A DNA stretch of 64,000 bases from Confluentibacter sediminis (lineage in GTDB: Bacteria; Bacteroidota; Bacteroidia; Flavobacteriales; Flavobacteriaceae). The translations under genes were made by a program, and so were the position numbers. The notes under the pieces were generated by a model. It ran no database searches and was not told where the DNA came from. It worked only from the letters and a program-made list of their open reading frames with translations. The stretch is taken from positions 310,001 through 374,000 of the forward strand of contig NZ_QKPO01000003.1 of assembly GCF_003258355.1 (NCBI RefSeq). Reading direction: 5' to 3'. Positions 18,721 through 27,904 of the stretch are shown one piece after another. The number at the start of each line of letters is the position of its first letter. Positions within the stretch are counted from its first letter, which is position 1.

Positions 18721-19407
18721 TTACACTAAAATATCTTCGGTGACTTTGTGTCCATCCAACATGCGAATAATACGATGGCTATATTTAGCATCATGTTCAC
18801 TGTGCGTTACCATAATGACTGTGGTTCCCTGATCATTTAGTTCTGTTAGTAATTGCATCACGTCGTTACCATTGCTACTGTCCAGATTTCCCGTAGGCTC
18901 ATCTGCCAGAATCAATTTTGGATTATTTACAACGGCTCTTGCTACGGCAACCCGTTGTTGTTGTCCACCAGATAATTGTTGTGGAAAGTGGTTTCTACGG
19001 TGCATAATCTGCATTTTTTCCAACACCTCTTCCACCCGTTTTTTTCTATCGGCAGGTTTTACGCCAGTGTATATTAATGGTAATTCTACATTTTCATACA
19101 CAGTAAGTTCATCAATCAGATTAAAGCTTTGAAACACAAAACCGATGTTGTGTTTTCTTAAATCGGCACGCTTGCGTTCATTGAACCCAGCAACCTCAAT
19201 ACCGTTAAATATGAAACTGCCGCCATCTGGATCATCCAAAAGGCCTATAATGTTTAAAAGCGTTGATTTACCGCAACCAGACGGTCCCATAATGGCAACA
19301 AATTCGCCTTCTTTAACATCAAATGTTAATTTGTTTAATGCTACCGTTTGCACTTCTTCAGTACGGTAATATTTCTCTAGGTCTTTAATTTTTATCATTG
19401 AGTTCAT
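18721..19407 (-). CDS. ABC transporter ATP-binding protein (MacB/LolD type)
   Basis: Cytoplasmic ATPase of 228 residues that should power the adjacent FtsX-type permeases. Walker A GPSGCGKST is at residues 41-49, the Q-loop glutamine at 93 (FVFQSFNLIDELTV), the signature LSGGQQQR at 145-152, Walker B LILADE at 165-170, and the H-switch in VIMVTHS near 204. The FQSFNLIDELTVYENVELPL stretch is typical of the LolD/MacB/FtsE class. It is the only ATPase of the left module. ATG 19407 lies just after the adaptor stop (19409). ATG 19398 gives MIKIKDLEKYYRT, which matches the N-terminus of the right-hand paralogue and may be the true start. Confidence 0.95.
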   Translation of the reverse strand: MNSMIKIKDLEKYYRTEEVQTVALNKLTFDVKEGEFVAIMGPSGCGKSTLLNIIGLLDDPDGGSFIFNGIEVAGFNERKRADLRKHNIGFVFQSFNLIDELTVYENVELPLIYTGVKPADRKKRVEEVLEKMQIMHRRNHFPQQLSGGQQQRVAVARAVVNNPKLILADEPTGNLDSSNGNDVMQLLTELNDQGTTVIMVTHSEHDAKYSHRIIRMLDGHKVTEDILV

Positions 19408-19408
19408 T

Positions 19409-20662
19409 TTAATTTTTTAATACAAGTTCTTCTATGTCTTTATAATTACTATAACTGGAGGTTATTACCTTGTCTCCAGGTTTCAAACCTTGCAATACCT
19501 CATAATTTTCTGTGTTTTGGTTGCCCAATTGGATATCTACTTTATAAGCTGAATTGCCATCATCACTGACTTTATAAATCCAATTGCCTCCTGTTTCTTG
19601 GAAAAACCCACCTTTTGGAATCATAACAGCTTCTTTCTCTTCGCTTAAAGCCACCCGAATAGATAAGGTCTGTCCTCTACGAATGCCTTCTGGAACTTCC
19701 CCATCAAATTGCATATCCACTTGAAAACGTCCATTAGTCACTTGGGTATATACCTTTTTAATAACCAATGTATAGTCTTTATTATTCAAAGGAAATGTTC
19801 CTTTTTGACCGGTGTAAATTCGGGAAATATAATGCTCATCAATATCTACCCGCACTTTGTAACCGTTCAGAACATCCAACTGACCCAAGCGTTCGCCTTT
19901 GTTTTTGGATTGCCCAATTTCGGCATCTAAAGAAGTTAATTGCCCATCTACTGGAGCACGTACAATAAGGTCACCAACTTTTTTACGCATCAGCTCCAAA
20001 GCATTTTTGGTTCTAGCGTAAGAACTAGACTCTTGATTGCTCACTTGTTTAACCGCTATGGAATCTTGCTTTAAAATTTCCTTTGCCAATTGCATCCGTT
20101 CTTTTTGATAATTATAATCGTTTTGGGATTGCAAATAGTCCTGTTTACCAATCGCTTTTTCTTCATACAATTTTTGATTCAAATTATAAACCCTTTTTGC
20201 TTCAATAAAAGCATTTTCAACATCCGTCATTTGGTTTAATCTATTGATGGTATTTTGGCGTGCCGCTGTTTGTGAAATCTGCATTTGGGTCAATAAATTA
20301 TAAACCGAGGTTTCTTGGTTTACCAAGGTCAATTCCAAATCGGTATTCGAAAGACGCAAAATAGGATCTCCTTGTTTCATGAGAGCCCCATCTTCAACAA
20401 ATAATTCTTCCACCCGACCGCCTTCAAGCGCATCTAAGTAAATAGTTGAAATAGGTAATACGATACCATTAACAGGAACATTCTCCTGAAAAATGCCTTT
20501 TTCAACAGTGCTAATAGTAATCCGTTCGGTCTCAACATTTAATTTTGAGCCACCACCAGTTGAAGCATATACAAAAATAACAAGTAATAAAATAGCGATT
20601 ACACCTACAATTTTTAGTATGTTTGAAGTACTGAATCTCTTTTTTTCAATTGGAATGTCCAT
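19409..20662 (-). CDS. Membrane fusion protein / periplasmic adaptor (HlyD-MacA type)
   Basis: Periplasmic adaptor of 417 residues, anchored by one N-terminal helix (about residues 15-34). A first lipoyl half follows (TIYLDALEGGRVEELFVEDG), then a long heptad-rich coiled-coil hairpin (~108-225), the second lipoyl half (LIVRAPVDGQLTSLDAEIG), a beta-barrel region, and a C-terminal GLKPGDKVITSS segment typical of RND/MacA adaptors. It would link the inner-membrane permeases to an outer-membrane TolC channel, but no tolC is encoded in this operon within the window. It is the first gene of the operon, divergent from the regulator at 20868, and overall resembles the adaptor at 55174-56424. Confidence 0.93.
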   Translation of the reverse strand: MDIPIEKKRFSTSNILKIVGVIAILLLVIFVYASTGGGSKLNVETERITISTVEKGIFQENVPVNGIVLPISTIYLDALEGGRVEELFVEDGALMKQGDPILRLSNTDLELTLVNQETSVYNLLTQMQISQTAARQNTINRLNQMTDVENAFIEAKRVYNLNQKLYEEKAIGKQDYLQSQNDYNYQKERMQLAKEILKQDSIAVKQVSNQESSSYARTKNALELMRKKVGDLIVRAPVDGQLTSLDAEIGQSKNKGERLGQLDVLNGYKVRVDIDEHYISRIYTGQKGTFPLNNKDYTLVIKKVYTQVTNGRFQVDMQFDGEVPEGIRRGQTLSIRVALSEEKEAVMIPKGGFFQETGGNWIYKVSDDGNSAYKVDIQLGNQNTENYEVLQGLKPGDKVITSSYSNYKDIEELVLKN

Positions 20663-20690
20663 ATAATATTTTAATTTTTATATTTATCTT

Positions 20691-20706
20691 AGCAGAATCG
20701 TGCCAA
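20691..20706 (-). promoter_or_regulatory. Possible sigma54-type promoter for the left efflux operon
   Basis: On the minus strand the sequence reads TGGCACGATTCTGCT, very close to the -24/-12 consensus (TGGCAC, then TTGC). It lies about 30-45 bp upstream of the adaptor start, and the divergent gene encodes an NtrC-family activator. The GG-to-GC spacing is 9 bp rather than the usual 10, which weakens the call. Confidence 0.4.
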
Positions 20707-20758
20707 ACAAATAAATTATTGATTATCAAATATTTAAACTAAAATATCACTATTAATG

Positions 20759-20798
20759 TGTTCGCTTTTGCAACAAACACTGTTCGGAAACGATACAC
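20759..20798. promoter_or_regulatory. Candidate activator-binding repeats (TGTTCG half-sites)
   Basis: TGTTCG occurs at 20759-20764 and again at 20781-20786, 22 bp (about two helical turns) apart. Each is followed by a loose inverted counterpart ending in AACA or ATACA. The pair sits 55-105 bp upstream of the putative -24/-12 element and between two divergent units, a standard place for the enhancer of an NtrC-type regulator. The binding protein is inferred to be the product of the 20868 gene. Confidence 0.35.
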
Positions 20799-20867
20799 TT
20801 TTTACTTCCCAAAAATTAGCATCGTACATTTTTTATAGAAGTCTTATAAAATCGTAATATTGTAATT

Positions 20868-22214
20868 ATGCTACTTAAAAATGCTTCCATATTAATTATT
20901 GACGATGATGCCGATGTGCTGACAGCCATCAGGTTGCTTTTAAAATCTAAAGCAAAGGACGTTACTACTGAGAAAAATCCTAATAATATTCAATCACTCC
21001 TATCACAAAAAAAGTTTGATTTGGTTATTCTCGACATGAATTTTAATGGCCTAATACATACAGGTAACGAAGGCATATTTTGGCTTAAAAAAATAAAGGA
21101 AATTAACCATGAGGTGGATGTCATTTTAATTACCGCCTATGGCGATATTGATTTGGCCATAAGGGCTTTAAAAGAAGGGGCCTCCGATTTTTTGATTAAG
21201 CCCTGGAAAAATGAAAAGCTTTTCCAATCTGTTCAAGATATTTTAAGCAAAAAATCTGTTGGCAAAACAAAGGCTTGGAAACCTGTATTAAACGATGGCA
21301 AAATTCTTGGTGAAAGTGATGCCATGAAACATGTATTTCTTAAAATACAAAAAGTAGCCCCAACAGATGCCAATGTCTTGATTTTGGGTGAAAATGGTAC
21401 TGGAAAAGATTTAATTGCAAAAGCGATTCATGATAATTCCTTACGAAAAGACCAACCATTTGTAAAGGTGGATGTAGGTGCTTTAACGAGTTCATTGTTT
21501 GAAAGTGAATTGTTTGGTCATAAAAAAGGAGCCTTTACAGATGCCCGTGAAGACAGACAAGGACGTTTTGAAATAGCCCAAGGTGGCACCTTGTTTTTAG
21601 ACGAAATTGGGAACATTTCTCTACAACAACAAGTACGATTACTCACGGTCCTTCAAAATAGATTCATCACCCCTATTGGTTCCAACCTTCAAGTTCCCAT
21701 TGATATCCGTCTGATTTGCGCAACCAATGTTGGGATGGAAATGCTGGCGGATGAAACAAAATTCAGGAAAGACCTTATTTATAGGATTAACACGGTAGAA
21801 ATCAATGTGCCACCGCTCAGAGATAGGGATAATGACATTTTGCTTTTAGCCAAGTTTTATTTGGAACAATACTCTGAAAAATATTTCAAAACAGAATTTA
21901 AACTAGATGAAAGCTTAGTTAAAAAACTAAAAAACTATCACTTTCCTGGGAATGTGAGAGAATTACAATCCGCCTTGGAACGAGCTGTTATTATGGCTGA
22001 CTCATACATGCTAATAGATAACGACCTCGTTTTTTCTGCATTGGAACAACCAATTGCCCCCCAAATAATTGAAGATGTGAACTTAGATGAGGTCGAAAAA
22101 ACCACCATACAAAAAGTCATCAATAAAAATAACGGCAATATTTCTAAATCTGCTAAAGACCTTGGCATTACAAGAACCGCACTTTATAGACGGATGAATA
22201 AACATGGCTTATAG
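20868..22214 (+). CDS. NtrC-family (sigma54-interacting) response regulator
   Basis: Transcription activator of 448 residues. A receiver domain (1-120) has the acidic pocket DDD at 12-14, phospho-acceptor Asp56 (LVILDMNF), a TAYGD threonine and an IKPW lysine. A sigma54-activator AAA+ domain follows (about 140-375), with Walker A GENGTGKD, Walker B TLFLDEIGN and arginine-finger region FRKDLIYRI. A Fis-type helix-turn-helix closes the protein (GNISKSAKDLGITRTALYRR). The sigma54-contact loop reads GAFTDA instead of the textbook GAFTGA. The gene is divergent from the efflux operon and overlaps the kinase gene by 11 bp, so it most likely controls that operon. Confidence 0.95.
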   Translation: MLLKNASILIIDDDADVLTAIRLLLKSKAKDVTTEKNPNNIQSLLSQKKFDLVILDMNFNGLIHTGNEGIFWLKKIKEINHEVDVILITAYGDIDLAIRALKEGASDFLIKPWKNEKLFQSVQDILSKKSVGKTKAWKPVLNDGKILGESDAMKHVFLKIQKVAPTDANVLILGENGTGKDLIAKAIHDNSLRKDQPFVKVDVGALTSSLFESELFGHKKGAFTDAREDRQGRFEIAQGGTLFLDEIGNISLQQQVRLLTVLQNRFITPIGSNLQVPIDIRLICATNVGMEMLADETKFRKDLIYRINTVEINVPPLRDRDNDILLLAKFYLEQYSEKYFKTEFKLDESLVKKLKNYHFPGNVRELQSALERAVIMADSYMLIDNDLVFSALEQPIAPQIIEDVNLDEVEKTTIQKVINKNNGNISKSAKDLGITRTALYRRMNKHGL

Positions 22215-23544
22215 AAAGTTTAAATACCCTCTGGTTTTTAGAATGATTTTAATACTATTTGGTGTAGTGTTAACTGTTGGTACCTATCAACTTGAAATTA
22301 AATATTATTTTTTTTGTTCATTATTCTTCATCATCATACTTTTAATCAATCTATTCCATTTTATAAATAATCGACTTACTGAAGTCGACGATTTTCTTGA
22401 ATCTATTACCTATCGGGATTTTTCTAGATTTTTTAATGAAAAGTCTGGCAGTAAAGACATTCAAGAACTCCACAAAAGCTTTAATACAGTTACTAAAACT
22501 ATTAAAGCCATGAATAGTGAAAAAGAAATCCAACATATTTATTTGAGACAAATCTTAGAAATGGTGGATACTGGAATTATCGCTTACAATACTCAATCTG
22601 GAAACGTACTGTTAATAAATAATGCCTTTAGAGATATTTTAGACGTTCCTGAATTTAAAAAAGTAAGTTTTTTAAAAAAAAGAAAAACTGATTTTTATAA
22701 TAAATTATGTATTGAAAATCATCCAGAAACAACCTCATTGTCTGTATTTATTGGACATGATAAACTAAACTTGTTGGTGTCGGATTCACTTTTTAAAATT
22801 GAGGATGATCTCTATAAAATTATTGCGGTACAAAATATTGATGAAACCATTGACCATACAGAATCTGAAGCTTGGAAAAAAATATTGAGTGTTATGACAC
22901 ATGAAATCATGAACTCCATTTCCCCTATTTCATCATTGGCAGAAACGCTACAACACCATGTGAGAGATGCTGTAAAAAATCCTAAAGAAAACCCATTAAA
23001 TATGGAAGACTTAGATGTTGGAATTGAAAGCATTAAAAAAAGAAGTGAAGGCCTTATGATGTTTGCCAAAACTTACCGAAGTTTACATAAAGTAACACAA
23101 CTGAATCTTAGTACGGTTACTATTTCAGACTTATTTGATAATATCAAAAATCTTTTACAGCCTTCATTAAAAAAAATCAAATTAGAATTTAGCCTTTCAG
23201 ATTCTCATCTAAAAGTTGATATCGATAGACATTTAATTGAACAAGTCCTTATTAACCTCATTTTAAATGCCTTAGAAGCTACCGAACACACAGAACATGC
23301 CCAAATCAATATTTCCGCCACTGTAAATTTGAAAAGTCAGACTATTATCCAAGTACAAGACAATGGTGCGGGAATTCCTGATGAAATACTAGATAGTATT
23401 TATGTACCTTTCTTTACGACCAAAAAAAATGGAAGTGGTATTGGATTAAGCCTTAGCAAACAGATTATGCTTTTACATAAAGGAAAAATTAAAATAAATA
23501 GTGCTATTGGTAAAGGGACTTCTGTTATTTTGGTTTTTAATTAA
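22204..23544 (+). CDS. Membrane sensor histidine kinase (NtrY-like)
   Basis: Sensor kinase of 446 residues and probable cognate partner of the overlapping response regulator. Two adjacent N-terminal helices (about 7-27 and 29-52) leave almost no periplasmic loop, so it probably senses within or near the membrane. A HAMP-like linker and a PAS-like domain (~110-215) follow. The phospho-acceptor is His233 in VMTHEIMNSISPISS. The ATPase core has N-box INLILNALEA, DNGAGIP and GSGIGLSLSK. The start at 22204 lies inside the last codons of the regulator, indicating translational coupling. The paralogue is at 50875-52224. Confidence 0.93.
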   Translation: MAYRKFKYPLVFRMILILFGVVLTVGTYQLEIKYYFFCSLFFIIILLINLFHFINNRLTEVDDFLESITYRDFSRFFNEKSGSKDIQELHKSFNTVTKTIKAMNSEKEIQHIYLRQILEMVDTGIIAYNTQSGNVLLINNAFRDILDVPEFKKVSFLKKRKTDFYNKLCIENHPETTSLSVFIGHDKLNLLVSDSLFKIEDDLYKIIAVQNIDETIDHTESEAWKKILSVMTHEIMNSISPISSLAETLQHHVRDAVKNPKENPLNMEDLDVGIESIKKRSEGLMMFAKTYRSLHKVTQLNLSTVTISDLFDNIKNLLQPSLKKIKLEFSLSDSHLKVDIDRHLIEQVLINLILNALEATEHTEHAQINISATVNLKSQTIIQVQDNGAGIPDEILDSIYVPFFTTKKNGSGIGLSLSKQIMLLHKGKIKINSAIGKGTSVILVFN

Positions 23545-23848
23545 AAACTTATTAGCCTAAGAAATGTACCTCTCCTTTATCCCTCTCTTCTATTTGAAGT
23601 ATCACTTTAATAATATTTTGTGGAAATATAACGCTCTTTTATAAATCATAACTATGATATTAATCAGAATTTATATTCGTTTAATTTTTTACATTCGAAG
23701 CATGTATTTTAAAATCTGACATCTGAAATAAATTATTCTTGACTCAACTAATGTATTAAACCTAATTAATTTATAACGATATCTAAGTTAAAGCAAACCT
23801 TATTCATAGTAATAAAGCCAAATTGACTAATAACAAAATTTATATACA
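23545..23848. other. Intergenic region between kinase and GH3 genes
   Basis: About 300 bp, AT-rich. No hairpin with a T-run and no clear TAnnTTTG-type promoter was found. It should hold the terminator of the kinase transcript and the promoter of the GH3 gene, but neither can be placed with confidence. Confidence 0.5.
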
Positions 23849-26800
23849 ATGAAACCCAACAAAACTAAACTCTTCTATTTAATTATTTGCTGCATTGGCA
23901 GCATGGCCTTTCTGCCAACGCAAGAGAAAGCAAAAGTCCCCATTTATCTTAATACATCTTACTCTTTTAAAGAACGAGCCATTGACTTGGTTTCTAGGAT
24001 GACTCCCGAAGAAAAGCAAAGCCAACTTGGTAATACCATGCCCCCTATCCCAAGACTTGGTGTGAATCACTATGATTTTTGGGGGGAAGCTTTGCACGGA
24101 ATTATGGGCAGAAACAACAATAGCGGTATGACAGCAACCTCATTTCCCAATAGTGTAGCCGTTGGTGCTACATGGGATCCTGAACTTATAAAACGTGAAA
24201 CAAACGCTATTTCAGATGAAGCAAGAGGTTTTAACCATGATCTTATTTTCACGCTCACCTATTGGTCACCCGTTATTGAACCCGCCAGAGACCCGCGTTG
24301 GGGAAGAACGGCAGAAACATTTGGTGAAGATCCCTTTTTGGTTTCACAAATTGGAAAAAGTTTCATTCAAGGTTTAATGGGAGATGATCCGACCTATCTT
24401 AAATCTGTTCCATGTGGGAAGCACTATTTTGCCAATAATACAGAGTTTAATCGCCATTCGGGTAGTTCTGATATGGATGATAGAGACATGAGGGAATTTT
24501 ATCTACTTCCTTATAGAACACTGATAAAAGAAGACAATCTCCCCTCAATTATGACAGCCTACGGTGCCGTAAACGGTGTTCCCATGTCTGCCAATAAATA
24601 TTTGGTAGATACTATTGCACGGAAAACTTATGGCTTAGATGGTTATGTTACAGGTGACTGTGGTGCCATTGATGATATTGTTAGAGGACATCATTATTCC
24701 AAAACCAATGAAGAAGCTGCGGCTTTGGGACTTCTAGCTGGTGTTGACACTGATTGTGGTGGTGTGTATCAAAACCACACGCTAGATGCATTAGAAAAAG
24801 GGCTGCTTACACAAGGTGACATCGATAAAGCCTTAATAAACATTTTTACCATAAGAATGCGAATAGGCGAATTTGACCCTAAAGAAATAGTTCCTTATAG
24901 CGGTATTAAACCAAATATTATTAATGATCCTTCTCACAACGATCTTGCATTAGAAATAGCAACTAAGACGCCTGTTCTACTTAAAAACAATGCTGTTGGC
25001 AAAACAAGTAATAAAGCGCTACCTATTAACTTAAAAGGAATTAAAAGAATAGCTGTATTAGGACCTCAAGCCGATAAAATAGAATTAGGGGATTATTCGG
25101 GTGAAGTTGAAGCATCACTAAAAATCACCCCTTTAGCAGGAATTCAAAATTATATAAAACAACACGATCTAGATATAGAAGTTGTATCTAAATCAAGTGG
25201 TAATACCAATAGGAAAACAGATTTCTTTACTATGCTGGGTTTTTCAACAGTTAGCAAGGATAATGTTTTAAAGGAATATGATGCCACAAAATTTGACAAC
25301 TCCTCTGCAGGCTTAATTACTTCGGCGCGCTTTGGACAAACTTCTGTAAGAGGCATTAAAAATGGGGATTGGACCGCATATAACAATGTTGATATTACCA
25401 ATGTTGATTCCATGAAATTTAATATGACCGTATCTGGAGAAGGTGGATTACTAGAAGTAAGAGTTGGTTCTGCAACTGGGAATATATTGGCATCGGAAAA
25501 AATTGAAAGCAGCCAACAATCAGGTGGTTTTGGTGGTTTTGGAAGATCTAAATCTGTTCCTGTTAAAATAAACACCTTAGGAATTACCGGTCCTCAAACC
25601 ATTGTGCTAGTATATCGGGAAGCTGAAACTCCAAATATCGATCAAGAAACCCTAGACATGGCAGCCTCAGCAGATGTAACCTTAATTTTTGTAGGTACAG
25701 ATCAAACAACTGGCAGGGAAGAATCTGACCGCTTCGCAATAACCTTACCTGGAAACCAAAATGAACTGATTAAATCAGTTTCTGCTGTCAATCCAAATAC
25801 GATTGTAGTAATGCAAACTATGGGTATGGTAGAAGTAGAACAATTTAAAAATTCAGCAAACATTCCAGGCATTATCTGGACTGGTTATAATGGTCAGGCA
25901 CAAGGTACTGCCATGGCTAAAATTTTATTTGGAGATGTTAATCCAGGTGGAAAGCTAAATGTGACTTGGCACAAATCATTAAATGACCTTCCAGATTTTA
26001 ATGATTATACATTGCGCGGCGATGGCACCAATGGAAGAACTTACTGGTATTTCAATAAAGATGTATCCTATGAATTTGGATTTGGTCTATCTTATACCTC
26101 TTTTGAATACAGCAATTTCAAAATCAATAAGAACAGCATCTCTCCTAATGACAAAGTCACTATTAGTGTTGATGTTAAAAATACAGGAGCAGTAGATGGA
26201 GATGAAGTTGTTCAGGTATATTTGAAAACACCTGATAGTCCTGCTTCAAGTGAAAGACCAATTAAAAGATTGAAAGGATTTAAAAGAGTGACTATTCCGA
26301 AAGGACAAATAAAAACAGTATCTATTGATATTGACTGTAAAGATCTTTGGTTTTGGGATGCTAAAAAAGGTGAAATCACTTTCGACCAAGGTCAATACAT
26401 TTTTGAAATTGGAGCTTCTTCAAGAGATATTAAAGGGCAAGTAGAAGCTAAAATGAGTGGTGCTTATAAACCCATATTAACAACAGTTGTAGCAGAAAGC
26501 AATAAAATGGTTTTAAAACCTGGTGACGTAGTACAGACCAACGTTACCGCAGCTATGTCTGATGATAGTTTTTATGACCTATCAAAAGCTCAAGTTGTTT
26601 ACAAAAGCAACAATCCTTCGGTGATCAAAGTGGATGAAAATGGAAAAGTAACCGCTACGGGCGTCGGAGTTGCGTCTATTTATGCTGATGTAACTGTAGA
26701 TGGCACAACCCTTTCTGGTAATTACCCTTTAAAAGTAATGCCAGACCTTAGCCCAAAATCAATTACCATTAACGGCAAAAACATTAGTGGTTTCAATAAA

Positions 26801-27658
26801 AAAATAAAAGCCTACAGCTACCTTTTAAGCAATAAATCAAAAATTCCCGTAATTAAAGCATCTGCGTTAGGAGATAACATTACCGTAGATATCGAACAAC
26901 TTAAAACTGTTCCTGGAACTGCCGTTGTGAAATTTATTGATAATATAACACTTGAAACCAATACGTATTACTTGAATTTCGATATTAACTCAGTTAGTGA
27001 TGAATTCAATGGTTCTGTTGGTACCCAATGGAAATGGTTTAGGGAAAACAAAGCAACCGTAAGCACCACAAATAATAACGGCTCGCTAACCATAACCAGT
27101 GAAGCTGGAGATATTTCAGAAAACACTAATAATGCGAAAAACATATTATTGCAAAGTGCTAACAATGATTGGACTGTTGAAACAAAATTGGTATGCTCAA
27201 GAACCCCATCGCAACCAGAAAACGCTGGAATTCTTGCCTATCAAAATGACGGTAATTTTGTTAAATTAATGCTACGAGCTGTTACAAAAACCACTCGCTC
27301 TAACGGAATTCAACCCGGAACCATCGACTTTATGATAGAAGAAAACGACATTGCAAAATCGGTTGCAAGTTTTAATCTGAAAACAGAAATAACAGGCAGC
27401 AATTACTTAATTCTAAAATTAGAGAAAAAAGGCAGTCTTTATACAGCTTATTATTCACTAGACGGTACCAAATTTGAAACGCTTGGAAGTGTAGATATGT
27501 TATTGAAGGATATTAAAGCAGGACTGGTTGTCTGTGATGGTGTGATAACACAGTATATGAAAAGTATCTATTATTTTAATTCAGATATAACAAAGCTCGA
27601 TACACCATTCGATGTGTCATTTGATTATTTTCACATAACAAATTATGGACTGAATTAA
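23849..27658 (+). CDS. Secreted multidomain glycoside hydrolase family 3 (beta-xylosidase/beta-glucosidase-like) with CBM6
   Basis: Exported enzyme of 1269 residues that should remove terminal beta-linked xylose or glucose. A signal peptide (about 1-24) precedes the GH3 N-domain (~30-340) with KHYFANNTEFNRH and the nucleophile motif VTGDCGA (candidate Asp270). The GH3 C-domain begins near 365 and is interrupted by a CBM6-like module (~475-600, GDWTAYNNVDITNVDSMKF). A fibronectin-III-like domain (~740-830), a Big_2-like domain (~880-960) and a C-terminal lectin-like domain resembling GH43_C2/DUF1349 (~1045-1269) follow. Ordinary GH3 enzymes are about 750-860 residues. Domain edges are by eye. 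No T9SS sorting signal was recognised. It stands alone, with a hairpin after the stop. Confidence 0.92.
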   Translation: MKPNKTKLFYLIICCIGSMAFLPTQEKAKVPIYLNTSYSFKERAIDLVSRMTPEEKQSQLGNTMPPIPRLGVNHYDFWGEALHGIMGRNNNSGMTATSFPNSVAVGATWDPELIKRETNAISDEARGFNHDLIFTLTYWSPVIEPARDPRWGRTAETFGEDPFLVSQIGKSFIQGLMGDDPTYLKSVPCGKHYFANNTEFNRHSGSSDMDDRDMREFYLLPYRTLIKEDNLPSIMTAYGAVNGVPMSANKYLVDTIARKTYGLDGYVTGDCGAIDDIVRGHHYSKTNEEAAALGLLAGVDTDCGGVYQNHTLDALEKGLLTQGDIDKALINIFTIRMRIGEFDPKEIVPYSGIKPNIINDPSHNDLALEIATKTPVLLKNNAVGKTSNKALPINLKGIKRIAVLGPQADKIELGDYSGEVEASLKITPLAGIQNYIKQHDLDIEVVSKSSGNTNRKTDFFTMLGFSTVSKDNVLKEYDATKFDNSSAGLITSARFGQTSVRGIKNGDWTAYNNVDITNVDSMKFNMTVSGEGGLLEVRVGSATGNILASEKIESSQQSGGFGGFGRSKSVPVKINTLGITGPQTIVLVYREAETPNIDQETLDMAASADVTLIFVGTDQTTGREESDRFAITLPGNQNELIKSVSAVNPNTIVVMQTMGMVEVEQFKNSANIPGIIWTGYNGQAQGTAMAKILFGDVNPGGKLNVTWHKSLNDLPDFNDYTLRGDGTNGRTYWYFNKDVSYEFGFGLSYTSFEYSNFKINKNSISPNDKVTISVDVKNTGAVDGDEVVQVYLKTPDSPASSERPIKRLKGFKRVTIPKGQIKTVSIDIDCKDLWFWDAKKGEITFDQGQYIFEIGASSRDIKGQVEAKMSGAYKPILTTVVAESNKMVLKPGDVVQTNVTAAMSDDSFYDLSKAQVVYKSNNPSVIKVDENGKVTATGVGVASIYADVTVDGTTLSGNYPLKVMPDLSPKSITINGKNISGFNKKIKAYSYLLSNKSKIPVIKASALGDNITVDIEQLKTVPGTAVVKFIDNITLETNTYYLNFDINSVSDEFNGSVGTQWKWFRENKATVSTTNNNGSLTITSEAGDISENTNNAKNILLQSANNDWTVETKLVCSRTPSQPENAGILAYQNDGNFVKLMLRAVTKTTRSNGIQPGTIDFMIEENDIAKSVASFNLKTEITGSNYLILKLEKKGSLYTAYYSLDGTKFETLGSVDMLLKDIKAGLVVCDGVITQYMKSIYYFNSDITKLDTPFDVSFDYFHITNYGLN

Positions 27659-27714
27659 TGACATTAGTAAGGCTTAAATTACTGTTGAGAAATCGTAATG
27701 TTTTTAAGCTTAAA

Positions 27715-27744
27715 TAAAAAAGAATCCCGCTTTGGCGGGATTCT
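27715..27744 (-). terminator. Intrinsic terminator hairpin
   Basis: A perfect 10-bp stem, AGAATCCCGC (27721-27730) with GCGGGATTCT (27735-27744) around a TTTG loop. The run of T is on the minus strand, so it best terminates leftward transcription from the decayed kinase region. With the flanking A-run it may also act on the GH3 transcript. Confidence 0.75.
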
Positions 27745-27904
27745 AACTTTAATCATTTTGACCAATTTAAACTATTTAAATATTCTGAGAAGTTAAATCG
27801 AAGATATTTTAGCGAAAGGCTTGTTATTGCTAATATTACAGAATTATGAGTGAAAACGGATATTTAATTTTTGAATGTTCCTACGGGAAGTGGCAGAATA
27901 TTTT

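Noticed and set aside
25150-25575. A 141-codon open frame on the minus strand within the GH3 gene
   Set aside because: Antisense to the CBM6-like region, with no start context or recognisable domain.
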